A DNA stretch of 64,000 bases from DATKWD01 sp963704815 (GTDB lineage: Bacteria > Actinomycetota > Acidimicrobiia > Acidimicrobiales > Salinilacustritrichaceae). The DNA lies in NCBI GenBank assembly GCA_963704815.1, contig CAVPHU010000010.1, positions 496,001 through 560,000 of the forward strand, in the 5' to 3' direction. Both the position numbers and the translations under genes were made by a program. Numbering within the stretch: the first letter of the stretch is position 1; each line of letters starts with the position of its first letter. Under the pieces are notes generated by a model. That model was given only the letters and a program-made list of their open reading frames with translations. It made no database searches and was not told the origin of the DNA. Positions 27,683 through 36,016 of this stretch are shown piece by piece.

Positions 27683-27708
27683 TCCGCGGCTCCTCGCAGG
27701 GCCGCGGA
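27683..27708 (+). terminator. Hairpin after the molybdoenzyme gene
   Basis: TCCGCGGC pairs with GCCGCGGA over a ten-base loop, immediately after the stop codon, and is followed by a G-rich stretch rather than a U-run. It would separate this operon from the SulP unit, whose promoter starts about 25 bp later. Confidence 0.6.
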
Positions 27709-27735
27709 CGGGGGAGGGGTTGCGTTCGAGACTAA

Positions 27736-27755
27736 ATGTACGTATATTCGGTCAT
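27736..27755 (+). promoter_or_regulatory. Candidate operator/promoter of the SulP-carbonic anhydrase-rhodanese unit
   Basis: ATGTACGTATAT (27736-27747) differs from the perfect palindrome at 30712 by one base, and the following TATTCGGTCAT matches the site at 23190. It ends two bases before the SulP ATG, so a bound protein would block transcription start or translation. An ATG inside it (27736) is in frame with SulP but is better read as part of the operator. Confidence 0.5.
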
Positions 27756-27756
27756 T

Positions 27757-29524
27757 ATGAACCGCCTCGAGAAGATCCTGCCGATCATGTCGTGGGCCCC
27801 GAACTACGAGCGCAGCGATTTCCGGAGCGATCTCGCTGCCGGCGTGACCGTCGGAGCGATGCTGGTTCCCCAGGCGATGGCCTACGCGCTGCTGGCAGGG
27901 CTTCCGCCCGAGGTCGGCCTCTACGCCGCCACCATTCCCGTCATCATCTACGCGTTGTTCGGGACGTCGCGGCAACTCGCCGTCGGACCGGTCGCCATCG
28001 TCTCGCTGCTGACCGCCACGGCACTCGCTCCCATCGTCGAGGAGGGCACCGCGGGCTACCTCCAGGCCGCCGCGCTGCTGGCGCTGATGGTCGGTGTCGT
28101 CCACGTCGTCCTCGGCGTCGGTCGCCTCGGCTACGTGGTCAACTTCCTCTCGCACTCGGTGTTGGTCGGGTTCACGGCCGCTGCTGCGCTGATCATCGGG
28201 TTCTCGCAGGCCAAGCACATCTTCGGCATCTCGATCCCGCGCAGCGAGCACTTCCACGACACCGTGCTCGACGTCGGGCGCAACCTGGGCGACACCGACG
28301 GAACCACCATGGCGATCGGGGCCACGTCGCTCGTCGCGCTGTTTCTGTTCAAGCGGTTCGCACCACGAATCCCGGGTGCGCTGATCGTGGTGGTCGGCTC
28401 GATCGTCGCCACGCAGGCCTTCGACCTCGAGTCGAACGGGGTCAAGGTCGTCGGTGACATTCCTGGCTCGTTGCCCGCCTTCGGCCTGCCCGAGATCGAG
28501 CGGGTCGCTCATCGGCGACCTCGCCACGACCGCGCTGGTCATCACCATGGTCGGCTTCATGGAGTCGATCGCCGTCGCCAAGGTGTACGCCCGTCGCCAC
28601 CGCTACGAGGTCGAACCGAATCGCGAGTTGGTCGGTCTCGGAGCGGCCAACGTGGCCTCCGGTCTGTTCGGCGGCTATCCGGTCACCGGCGGCTTCTCTC
28701 GCACGGCCGTCAACGACACGGCCGGCGCGCGTACACCGCTCGCATCGATCATCACCGCCGGCATCGTGCTGTTGACCATCGCGTTCTTCACGCCGCTGCT
28801 CTCCTCGTTGCCCAACGCGGCCCTCGGGGCGATCATCATCATGGCGGTCGTCGGGCTCGTCGACATCGCCGAGATGCGGCACATCGCGAAGGTGAAGAAG
28901 TCCGACCTGATCGGGCTTTCCGTGGCCTTCGTGGCCACGCTGGCCCTCGGGATCGAGGTGGGCATCCTCGTCGCCGTGGTGGCGTCGATGCTCGTCGTGT
29001 TCGCCCGGATGTCGATGCCCCACAGCGCCGTGCTCGGACACGTGGACGACACGACCAGCTACCGCAACGTCGACCGCTTCCCCGAGGCCCACACGATCGA
29101 GGGCGTGCGGATCGTCCGGGTCGACGCGGCCCTGTCGTTCGTCAACGCCACCCATGTCCGCAAGCTCCTCCAGCGTCACGCCGACACGCTCACCGAAGCA
29201 CCCCGCGCGATGATCCTCGATGCCTCGGGCATCAACGACATCGATGCAACGGGGGCGGACATGCTCTCCGAGATCCTCGTCGAGTTCGAAGAGCGCGACG
29301 TCGACCTGCACCTGACCGACGTGAAGGGACCTGTGCGCGACGTGCTCCGTCGGGCGGGGATCTGGGACCGACTCGGCGACCGTGTGCACACCTCGACCCA
29401 CGATGCCGTGGAGGCCATCACCGGCCTGCGCCCGGCACCGGTCGACCAGCGTGTCCATGGCATCGACGAGCGTCCGCCCAACGGCAGCGAGCCCGGCGAG
29501 GCCAAGGCGGGGTCCCATGCCTGA
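27757..29524 (+). CDS. SulP-family anion transporter with STAS domain (one frameshift)
   Basis: A 588-residue SLC26/SulP permease. The membrane part (about 1-430) opens with FRSDLAAGVTVGAMLVPQAMAYALLAG, the family signature, and has the typical 12-14 helices; the C-terminal STAS domain (about 445-575) holds ILDASGINDIDATG. One extra base near 28506 breaks the frame between PEIERV and LIGDLATTALV. ATG 27757 is used because the alternative at 27736 lies within the operator. The next gene, a beta-carbonic anhydrase, overlaps its stop; SulP/carbonic anhydrase pairing is known in bicarbonate transporters (BicA-type), while the surrounding sulfur genes argue for sulfate. The sequence cannot settle which anion is carried. 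Confidence 0.88.
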
Positions 29525-30089
29525 GGACACCTGGGCCGAACTGGTGGCCGCCCACGAACGGTCGCGGCCTGCCACCGTGATCGAGGTTCCGGAGCACGCG
29601 CCGAAGGCAGCGATTCTCGCCTGCTCCGACGCGCGGGTGCCCCCGTCGGTCGTCTTCGACCAGCCCGCCGGTTCGCTCTTCGTCATTCGCATCGCCGGCA
29701 ACACCGCGACCCCCGAGGCGCTGGCGAGTCTCGACTACGCCGTCGAGCAGCTGGGCGTCGCCCTCGTGATCGTCCTCGGCCACAGCGGATGCGGCGCCGT
29801 CCAGGCTGCGGTGGCCGGGACCTGCGGCGGCCATCTCGCCCCCATCGTCGAGCCGATCTGTGCCATCGCCCGCGACAACCCCGATGCGCCGCTCGACCGC
29901 CTGGTCGCCTTGAACGTCGAGGAGACGATGTCGTCGCTGATCCGACATGATGGACCTGCTGGCAACGGGGCACGCGCCGGCACCATCGAGGTCCGAGGAG
30001 CGGTCCACGACCTGTCGACCGGGTCGCTCGTGCCCCTCACCGATTCCCCCGATCCAACCACCACCCGAACCCTCTTGGAGACCACATGA
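29517..30089 (+). CDS. Beta-type carbonic anhydrase
   Basis: A 190-residue zinc enzyme interconverting CO2 and bicarbonate. Zinc ligands are visible in ACSDARVPP (Cys with the Asp-Arg dyad) near 37-45 and in GHSGCGAV (His and Cys) near 93-100. Length is normal for the small clade. The ATG overlaps the last codons of SulP by eight bases in another frame, and the TGA overlaps the rhodanese ATG (ATGA), so the three genes are tightly coupled. It reads through without any frame break, unlike its neighbours. The C-terminal third is less conserved-looking than the rest, and a compensated pair of shifts near 29945-29975 cannot be excluded. Confidence 0.88.
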   Translation: MPEDTWAELVAAHERSRPATVIEVPEHAPKAAILACSDARVPPSVVFDQPAGSLFVIRIAGNTATPEALASLDYAVEQLGVALVIVLGHSGCGAVQAAVAGTCGGHLAPIVEPICAIARDNPDAPLDRLVALNVEETMSSLIRHDGPAGNGARAGTIEVRGAVHDLSTGSLVPLTDSPDPTTTRTLLETT

Positions 30090-30712
30090 GCACCGCAACC
30101 CTGCCCAGCACCGACGTCATCAACAGCAGCCAGCTCCGGCAGATCATGAACGAAGACCCCGACCTCCGAATCCTCGACGTGCGCACCGGCGGCGAGTTCG
30201 AGACCGTGCACATCCCCGGGTCGTACAACGTGCCGCTCGACACCCTCGGCGAACACGTTCGCGATCTCGCCGATGTCGAGCACCCCGTCGTGCTCGTCTG
30301 CCAGTCGGGCGGCCGAGCGACCCAGGCCCACGGTCAGCTCACCGCGGCAGGCAAGCAGACGCTGCACATCCTCGAGGGCGGCATGACCGGCTGGCAGGCC
30401 GCGGGCGGCGACGTCGTCCATGGCGACACCGAACGCTGGGCGATGGATCGCCAGGTTCGCTTCGTCGCCGGCGGCATGGCGCTGGCTGCGATGGCCGCCA
30501 GCCTTGCGGTTCCGAAGGCCAAGTGGCTCGCCGGCGGCGTCGGCGGCGGGCTCTGTCTACTCGGCCGTCTCGAACACGTGCGCCATGGCCCGTGCTCGCC
30601 AAGCTCCCCTACAACCGACCGACAAGTGCGACATCGTCGGTGTGCTGGCGAGCAACGCCAGACACGACAGTCGGCGTCGCCGAGTCGTCATCGTGGACGG
30701 ATAGGGCTATAA
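30086..30712 (+). CDS. Rhodanese with C-terminal membrane helices (YgaP-like; frameshifted end)
   Basis: A sulfurtransferase of about 180 residues. Residues 1-110 form a single rhodanese domain with DVRTGGEFETVHIPGSYNVPL and the active-site loop CQSGGR; then RQVRFVAGGMAL begins a DUF2892-type hairpin of two membrane helices ending NTCAM...LAKLPYNR, as in membrane-bound YgaP. Frame breaks near 30554 and 30591 (one extra base each) are needed to reach the LPYNR end; the frame beyond is unresolved and the stop at 30710 is a guess. It likely passes sulfane sulfur at the membrane to the CstB-like enzyme downstream. The start overlaps the carbonic anhydrase stop. Confidence 0.8.
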   Translation: MSTATLPSTDVINSSQLRQIMNEDPDLRILDVRTGGEFETVHIPGSYNVPLDTLGEHVRDLADVEHPVVLVCQSGGRATQAHGQLTAAGKQTLHILEGGMTGWQAAGGDVVHGDTERWAMDRQVRFVAGGMALAAMAASLAVPKAKWLAGGVGGGLCLLGRLEHVRHGPCSPSSPTTDRQVRHRRCAGEQRQTRQSASPSRHRGRIGL

Positions 30713-30723
30713 TGTACGTACAT
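30708..30723 (+). promoter_or_regulatory. TATAAT -10 box overlapping the palindrome ATGTACGTACAT
   Basis: A consensus -10 hexamer (30708-30713), rare in this GC-rich DNA, runs directly into a 12-bp perfect palindrome (30712-30723). This is a classical repressor-over-promoter arrangement. The persulfide dioxygenase ATG lies 25 bp downstream, after an AAAGGA ribosome site. Confidence 0.65.
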
Positions 30724-30747
30724 CGTCAACTCGAAAGGACCACGTGC

Positions 30748-32138
30748 ATGAAGTTCACCCAGTACTACCTCGACTGCCTGTCGCAGGCGTCCTACCTCAT
30801 CGGCGACGAGACCACCGGCCGAGCCGTGGTGGTCGACCCCCGGCGCGACATCGACGAGTACGTCGCGCGACGCCGAGGCCGACGGTCTCACCATCGAGCT
30901 GGTGATCGAGACCCATTTCCACGCCGACTTCCTGTCGGGTCACCTCGAGCTCGCCGCCGCCACCGGTGCCGAGATCGGCTTCTCGTCGGTCGCCGAGACC
31001 GAGTTCCCGTCACGCAAGCTCGCCGACGGCGAGCGCATCAGCCTCGGCGACGTCGAGCTCGAGATCCTGCACACCCCCGGCCACACACCCGAGTCGATCA
31101 GCATCGTCGTCTACGAACACGCCGGCGACGAGGTGCCCTACGGCGTGCTCACCGGCGACACGCTGTTCATCGGCGACGTCGGCCGCCCCGACCTGCTGGC
31201 GTCGATCGGCTTCACCCGCGACGAACTCGCCGACCAGCTCTACGACAGCCTGCACGACAAGCTGCTGCCCGCTGCCCGACGCGACCCGGGTCTACCCGGC
31301 CCACGGCGCCGGCTCGGCCTGTGGCAAGAACCTGTCGACCGACACCTGGTCGACGATGGGCGAGCAGCGGGTCAACAACTACGCCCTGTTGGCACCCGAC
31401 AAGGCGACCTTCGTCGATCTGGTGACCGAGGGCCAGCCGCCCGGCGCCCGACTACTTCGTCTACGACGCGGTGCTGAACCGCAAGGACCGGCCGCTGCTC
31501 GACGAGACCGCGATGCCCGACCGCGCTCGATCTCGAGACCGTCGATCGCCTGGTTGCCGGCGGGGCCATGATCGTCGACGGCCGTGATCCCGAGGAGTTC
31601 GCCCACGGGCACCTCGTCGGGGCCGATCAACGTCGGGCTCAACGGTCGCTACGCCGAGTTCGCCGGATCGATCGTGCCGAGCGACGTCGACATCGTGCTT
31701 GTCGGTCCACGACGGCTTCGAGCTCGAAGCCAAGAACCGCTTGGCCCGCATCGGGTTCGATCGGGTCGTCGGCTACCTCGAGCATCCGCTCGCGGTCATG
31801 GCCAACCATCCCGATCGGGTGCAGCAGGCGTCGCGCCTCAACGCCCTCGAGTTCGACGCACGTCGAGCCGAGGTCGAGGGCCTCCAGCTGGTCGACATCC
31901 GCAACCCGGGCGAGGTCGCACTCGGTACCATCGAGGGCATCGGTGCCGATCCCGGTCGGCCAGCTGCCCAGTCGGGTCGACGAGCTCGATCCGACCAGGC
32001 CGACCGTCGTGTTCTGCGCCGGCGGCTATCGGTCGTCGGTCGCCGCCAGCGTGCTGCGACAACGCCGGGTTCGAGGACGTGTCCGACATCCTCGGTGGCT
32101 ACGGCGCCTGGACCGAGATGATGGCGCCGTCGTCCTGA
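30748..32138 (+). CDS. CstB-like persulfide dioxygenase-rhodanese fusion (eight frameshifts)
   Basis: About 460 residues after repair. Residues 1-235 are an ETHE1-type metallo-beta-lactamase domain (iron ligands in THFHADF, TPGHT, TGDTLFIGDVGRPD and YPAHGAGSACGK); about 270-350 is a rhodanese-like domain lacking a catalytic cysteine (HDGF in the loop); about 370-460 is a second rhodanese with the active loop FCAGGYRS. This order matches staphylococcal CstB, which oxidises persulfide to sulfite and makes thiosulfate. Extra single bases near 30868, 31270, 31442, 31518, 31620, 31704, 31942 and 32060 break the frame; each removal restores conserved sequence. It has its own operator-controlled promoter. 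Product sulfite would feed the SoeABC-like enzyme. Confidence 0.85.
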
Positions 32139-32159
32139 CGTGTCGAACTCGCTGATCGC

Positions 32160-32873
32160 TCAGCCGCCGGTGCACTGACCGGACAACTCGAAACGCTCGC
32201 CGGCGATGTTCGGCGCGGTGTAGGTGCCGTCGGCGGTGAAGCTGTCGTCGGATCCGACCCTCACCGACTCGATGTCCCCGTTGAGCGTGATGCCGTCGCT
32301 CTCGGTGCCGCCCGACACCCCGAGCGTGCCGGTTCCCGACGTGGCATCGACCACCAACGTGAGGTTGTTCACCTGGCCCCGAAGCGAGATGTTCGACACG
32401 TCGGCGTTGATCGAGCACGTTCCGAGGCTGAAGGTCTGCTCAAACGATGCCGATGTGAGCGTGGCCTGCTGGATGGGCGCGAGCGCGCCGCCTCCATCGT
32501 CGCCGTCGGCTTCACTTCCCGTGCTCGTGCAGACCGTTTCGCCGGCGTCGACTGCGTCGAGCAGCGCAGCCTCGGTCTGTGGGCCGAGTAGCCCATCGGT
32601 GGTGAGCCCGGACGCAGCCTGGAATGCCTTGATCGCAGCCTCGGTCTGGGGACCCAGGTCGCCGTCGATGGCGCCGGCGTAGCAGCCCACGGCATTGAGA
32701 TCTGACTGCCACGTCTCGAGCTCTTCCGCACTCGCCTCGGTGTGAGGCCTGCTCTCGCCATCGGAAGTGTCGGCAGTCCCTTCTGCGGGCGAATCTGCGT
32801 CGTCATCGCCGCATGCCGCCGCCGCGAGCGAGATCACGAGGAGCAGGGTCAGGAGCGGGAGGATTCTTTTCAT
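32160..32873 (-). CDS. Lipoprotein with peptidoglycan-binding domain
   Basis: A 237-residue exported lipoprotein. MKRILPLLTLLLVISLAAAAC is a lipoprotein signal with the lipid cysteine at residue 21, followed by an acidic linker. Residues about 45-110 form a PG_binding_1 domain (LQ-type pattern WQSDLNAVGCYAGAIDGDLGPQTEAAIKAFQAASGL in two halves); the rest is an unrecognised beta-rich domain with one Cys pair. The ATG at 32873 is selected because the signal peptide starts there; the open frame continues upstream only because it runs into FtsX debris. Likely anchored in the membrane and contacting the wall. Confidence 0.82.
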   Translation of the reverse strand: MKRILPLLTLLLVISLAAAACGDDDADSPAEGTADTSDGESRPHTEASAEELETWQSDLNAVGCYAGAIDGDLGPQTEAAIKAFQAASGLTTDGLLGPQTEAALLDAVDAGETVCTSTGSEADGDDGGGALAPIQQATLTSASFEQTFSLGTCSINADVSNISLRGQVNNLTLVVDATSGTGTLGVSGGTESDGITLNGDIESVRVGSDDSFTADGTYTAPNIAGERFELSGQCTGG

Positions 32874-32928
32874 GGGTGGAGAAGATAATTCGGTCGTCGG
32901 TGCTGGACGTGGATCTCGCAGCGGCGCC

Positions 32929-33006
32929 GACTCCAGCTGCACCACGCGCTGGACGCGCTTGCCGACCATGCCCACCACCCGCAGCAGCCCGAGTTCTCGT
33001 CGCCGT
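32929..33006 (-). pseudogene. FtsX permease fragment (remnant A)
   Basis: Read on the minus strand this encodes RRELGLLRVVGMVGKRVQ followed by RVVQLES, the same segment as residues near 740 of the FtsX-like permease at 36017-38549, with DNA about four-fifths identical to 36252-36329. It has no start, stop or rest of the gene. It abuts remnant B in the opposite orientation. Confidence 0.8.
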
Positions 33007-33060
33007 GACCGAGATCAACGCGCTGGAGAGCGCCGACCACAGCCTGTCCAGCGACGGAGG
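32998..33060 (+). pseudogene. FtsX permease fragment (remnant B), inverted relative to remnant A
   Basis: Read on the plus strand this encodes VAVTEINALESADHSLSS, matching FAVNEINELESADYSLSS of the intact permease (near residue 520, DNA 36941-37000). In the intact gene the two segments lie about 600 bp apart on one strand; here they touch head to head, so a deletion plus inversion is implied. Confidence 0.8.
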
Positions 33061-33094
33061 TCTCCCTGTGACTGCGGTGTATTAGCCTGCCGCC

Positions 33095-33451
33095 ATGGCC
33101 AAGCAACCCGAAGTCCTCGATCCGCTGACCCTGCCGGTCGCCACGGTCGACACCATTCCAGGTCGGGAAACGGTGAAGTACGTGGGACCCGTCTTCGGTG
33201 TCGTCGCCCGCTCGATGGGCTTCGCGAAGGGGATCACCGGGGGACTCAAGGCGTTCAAGAGCGGCGAAGTCAAGGAGTTCACCGTGACCCTCGAGTCTGC
33301 TCGCCATCACGCCGTCGAACGGATGGTGCAGCATGCGGTGGACATGGGCGCCAATGCGGTCGTGGGACTTCGCTACGACTCCGGCGATGTGGGCGAGCAA
33401 CAGGGCATGGCCGAGATCGTGGCGTACGGAACCGCCATCGTCATCGAGTAG
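33095..33451 (+). CDS. YbjQ/UPF0145 (heavy-metal-binding domain) family protein
   Basis: A 118-residue protein of the YbjQ family (also called DUF74), proposed but not proven to bind metals; it forms a pentameric ring in solved members. Recognised from TVDTIPGRETVKYVGPVFGVVARS at the N-terminus and the closing GANAVVGLRYDSGDVG...EIVAYGTAIVI. Full family length, no signal peptide. The ATG is preceded by GCCTGCCGCC with no strong ribosome site. It stands alone between FtsX debris and a WhiB-like gene. Confidence 0.85.
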   Translation: MAKQPEVLDPLTLPVATVDTIPGRETVKYVGPVFGVVARSMGFAKGITGGLKAFKSGEVKEFTVTLESARHHAVERMVQHAVDMGANAVVGLRYDSGDVGEQQGMAEIVAYGTAIVIE

Positions 33452-33501
33452 CGGCTCGTCCGAGAACTCCGCCAGGCCGCTCCTGAAGCAGTGGTCGAAG
33501 G

Positions 33502-33762
33502 TTGACCTGTCGGTCTTGCTCGACGTGTTTCTCCGGTCGTCCGGCTTGGCATCGTGACGCCGCCTGCGCCGAACACCCTGACGTGTCGTTCACAGATGAC
33601 AGTGGCGAGCCGATCACGCCGGCCACTGCGATCGGTGAGCGGTGCATCGTGCGGGAGGAGTGCCTGACCTACGCCCTCGACCTCGCCGAGCCGCTGGCCG
33701 GAATCTGGGGTGGCACCACGCCCAGTAGCACCCTCACCGTGCTTGCCTGCTGCGTTCGGTAG
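33502..33762 (+). CDS. Degenerate WhiB-like protein
   Basis: An 86-residue protein with the layout of a WhiB iron-sulfur regulator: WHRDAAC, a variable loop, ERCIVREECLTYALDL, and the beta-turn motif GIWGGTT. WhiB proteins normally use four cysteines (C...CxxC....C); here the first cysteine of the CxxC pair is replaced by glycine, leaving three in register, and the basic AT-hook-like tail is short (VLACCVR, with two extra cysteines). Start is uncertain: TTG 33502 opens the frame, and no better ATG/GTG precedes WHRD. It may bind an altered cluster, act as a cluster-free variant, or be decaying. Confidence 0.6.
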   Translation: MTCRSCSTCFSGRPAWHRDAACAEHPDVSFTDDSGEPITPATAIGERCIVREECLTYALDLAEPLAGIWGGTTPSSTLTVLACCVR

Positions 33763-33801
33763 CTTTCCGCCGAACCAACGGACGACAGCACAGGATCGGT
33801 C

Positions 33802-34155
33802 ATGGACGAGTTCATCAACGCATACAAGACAGCGCTCAGCCGCTATGCCGATTTCAGCGGCCGGACCTCGGTCGGCGGCTTCTGGCGGTTCGTGGCCGTC
33901 AACTTTGTCATCGTCTTCGGCCTCGGCATCCTCACGGGCATCGCCGACTTCTTCTTCATCTTCTACGTGCTGTACGCCCTGGCCCTGATCATCCCCGGCC
34001 TGGCCATCGCCATCCGCCGGCTCCACGACACCGGCAAGTCGGGGTGGATGATCCTGCTCGGGCTGATCCCGTTCGTCGGGTTCATCATCCTGATCGTGTT
34101 CTACGTGCAGCCCAGCGACGGCCCGAACACCTACGGCGCCGGCCCCGAGGACTGA
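33802..34155 (+). CDS. DUF805 membrane protein
   Basis: A 117-residue inner-membrane protein of the DUF805 family (YhaH-like). The opening helix INAYKTALSRYADFSGRTSVGGFWRF is the hallmark, followed by three to four hydrophobic helices, a RRLHDTGKSGWMILLG turn that is highly conserved in the family, and the soluble tail QPSDGPNTYG. Function unknown. No operon partner: the upstream WhiB-like gene ends 39 bp before and the downstream genes face the other way. Confidence 0.88.
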   Translation: MDEFINAYKTALSRYADFSGRTSVGGFWRFVAVNFVIVFGLGILTGIADFFFIFYVLYALALIIPGLAIAIRRLHDTGKSGWMILLGLIPFVGFIILIVFYVQPSDGPNTYGAGPED

Positions 34156-34166
34156 ACCCAGCTCGC

Positions 34167-34376
34167 TCAGGGCGCTCGCAGCAGCTCGGTCGGGAAGTCG
34201 GCCGGCTGCCAGCCCTCGACCAGCCTGGTCCCGTCGAGGTCACAGACGGGACGGTCGAGCGCGCGCAGCAACGAGAGCGAGTAGGTGACCTGACCCGTGA
34301 GGGTCGCGGGGTCGCCGGTGAGCAGCGCGCGCGGCCTCTCCGGGTGGCTGTACCAACGATTGCGTCGGAGGGGCAC
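34167..34376 (-). CDS. Small hypothetical protein
   Basis: A 69-residue reading frame, GTG start, immediately downstream of the tripeptidyl-peptidase-like gene and in the frame of its last codons. It has a protein-like composition (RALLTGDPATLTGQVTYSLS, then VEGWQPADFPTELL) unlike the Arg/Ser-rich alternatives in this stretch, but I recognise no family. It could be a small real gene or the remnant of a C-terminal extension. Confidence 0.3.
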   Translation of the reverse strand: MPLRRNRWYSHPERPRALLTGDPATLTGQVTYSLSLLRALDRPVCDLDGTRLVEGWQPADFPTELLRAP

Positions 34377-34412
34377 GTTGGCCAGGAGTGCCAGTAGGCG
34401 CTGGCGGGTGGG

Positions 34413-35908
34413 TCAGCAGGTTGTTCCGTCGTCGGGGACGACACCGTCGACGAGGTACTCGTTGATGGTCTCGATCGATGCAGGTGTTGCCCTTCAGGTA
34501 GCCGGTGTGACCGTCGCCGTCACGGGTGAGTAGAACGCCGGAGTCGATGATCTCGGCGAGTTGCTGCGCCCATTCGTACGGGAGTGTTCGGGTCTCTGGT
34601 CGTGCCGACGACGACGATCGGCGCCGCTCCCGGTGCGCTGTAGTCGGGGGCTTCCAGGGTGGTCTCGAGCGGCCACGAGGCGCATCCGTACTCGGCGAAT
34701 CCAGCGAGGATCGCCCCGAACGTCGGCGACGCTGCGACGAACTCGTCGATGTCCACCTCGTCGCCTTCGGGTCTGATCTGGGTGTCGAGACAGTCGATCG
34801 CCGTCTGGATCATGAACATGTTCGACTCGTATCCATCCGCACCCCGGCCGTTCGCCGAGTCGGCGAGGGCGAGCAGGGAATCGCCGTTGCCGTCCTGCGC
34901 TTCGAGCATCGCGTCGGTGAGCAACGGCCACCCCTCTTCCCCGCCGGCCAGCGGGGTGAGAACGCCCCAGAACGCAAGTTGCTGGGTGACGGGCCGGTCG
35001 GGGTCGCTGGTCGGGAGCGGCTCCTCGTCGACTCGAGTGAACAGGTCCTGCACGGCCGCGACGACCTCGTCGGACGTCGATCCGACCGGACACTCCCCAC
35101 TGGACACGCAGTTGTCGGCGTAGCTCGCCAGGGCGAGCTCGAACCCTCCGCCGAAGCCCAGCCAGATCTCCGAGAAGGGGATATCGGGGTGGGTCGCACC
35201 GTCGAGGACGAGCCGGCCGACGTTGTCGGGGAACAACGCAGCGTACGTGGCCCCCAGATGGGTGCCGTACGACGCGCCGTAGTAGGTGAGCTGTTCGTCG
35301 CCCACCAGGGCGCGGAGCACGTCGAGGTCCCGGGCCGTCTCCACCGTGGTCACGTGCGACGCCAAGGCTCCTGCGTCCTGCTCGCATCCTTCGCCCATAG
35401 CGGCGACCAACGCCGCCCATTCCTCGGCCTCCTCTGGCGTCTCAGGCGTCGGATCGAAGGCGATGAACTCGTCGAGCGCAGCGGTGTCGAGGCACTCCAG
35501 CGGATCGCTCGCACCCACACCCCGTGGGTCGAACCCGACCACGTCGTAGGCGGCGGTCACCTGCGGGTCCAGGTTCAATGCCCAGGCGGGGGCAAACGCG
35601 ACCCCCGACTCGCCCGGGCCGCCAGGATTCATGAACAGCGTTCCTTGTGCCTCGCCGGAGGCCGGCATTCGGAGCAACTCGATGAACGTGTCACCCGCGG
35701 ACGGGTCGTCGTAGTCGATCGGGACCTGCACCGTTGCGCACTCCGCCCCGAGCTCAGCCGCGTCGGCAGACTCGCACGCGCCCCACTCGACCGCCTGCTC
35801 GAGATACTCGGCCAGGACCCCTTCGTCGTCAACGCCGCCATCGTCGTTGCCACACGCCCCTGCCACGACCGCTAGCGACAGCGCAATTCCGATCAGCACC
35901 TTCTGCAT
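34413..35908 (-). CDS. Secreted alpha/beta hydrolase, TAP-like peptidase (two frameshifts)
   Basis: An exported alpha/beta hydrolase of about 498 residues related to Streptomyces tripeptidyl aminopeptidases. MQKVLIGIALSLAVVAGAC is a lipoprotein-like signal. The oxyanion loop MNPGGPGESG lies near 95, the nucleophile in GASYGTHLG near 213, and after repair the C-terminal TAP-like domain contains the catalytic histidine in DGDGHTGY. One extra base near 34580 (NTP to YEWAQQL) and one near 34473 (CID to ETINEYL) must be removed; the chain then ends VVPDDGTTC, a normal family C-terminus. ATG 35908 is preferred over 35944 because the signal peptide begins there. Likely releases peptides outside the membrane. 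Confidence 0.85.
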
Positions 35909-36016
35909 CGGCGAAGAATGGGTCGGATGACGCGCACGAAGCAAAGCCCGCGAGCCGGTGCCGCTCGAAGGCGTCCCCCCCTCTCCACTGCTCGTGAGTC
36001 ACGGGCGACCGGGTCG

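Noticed and set aside
27736..27756. ATG at 27736 as the SulP start
   Set aside because: It lies in the operator-like element; ATG 27757 begins the conserved protein.
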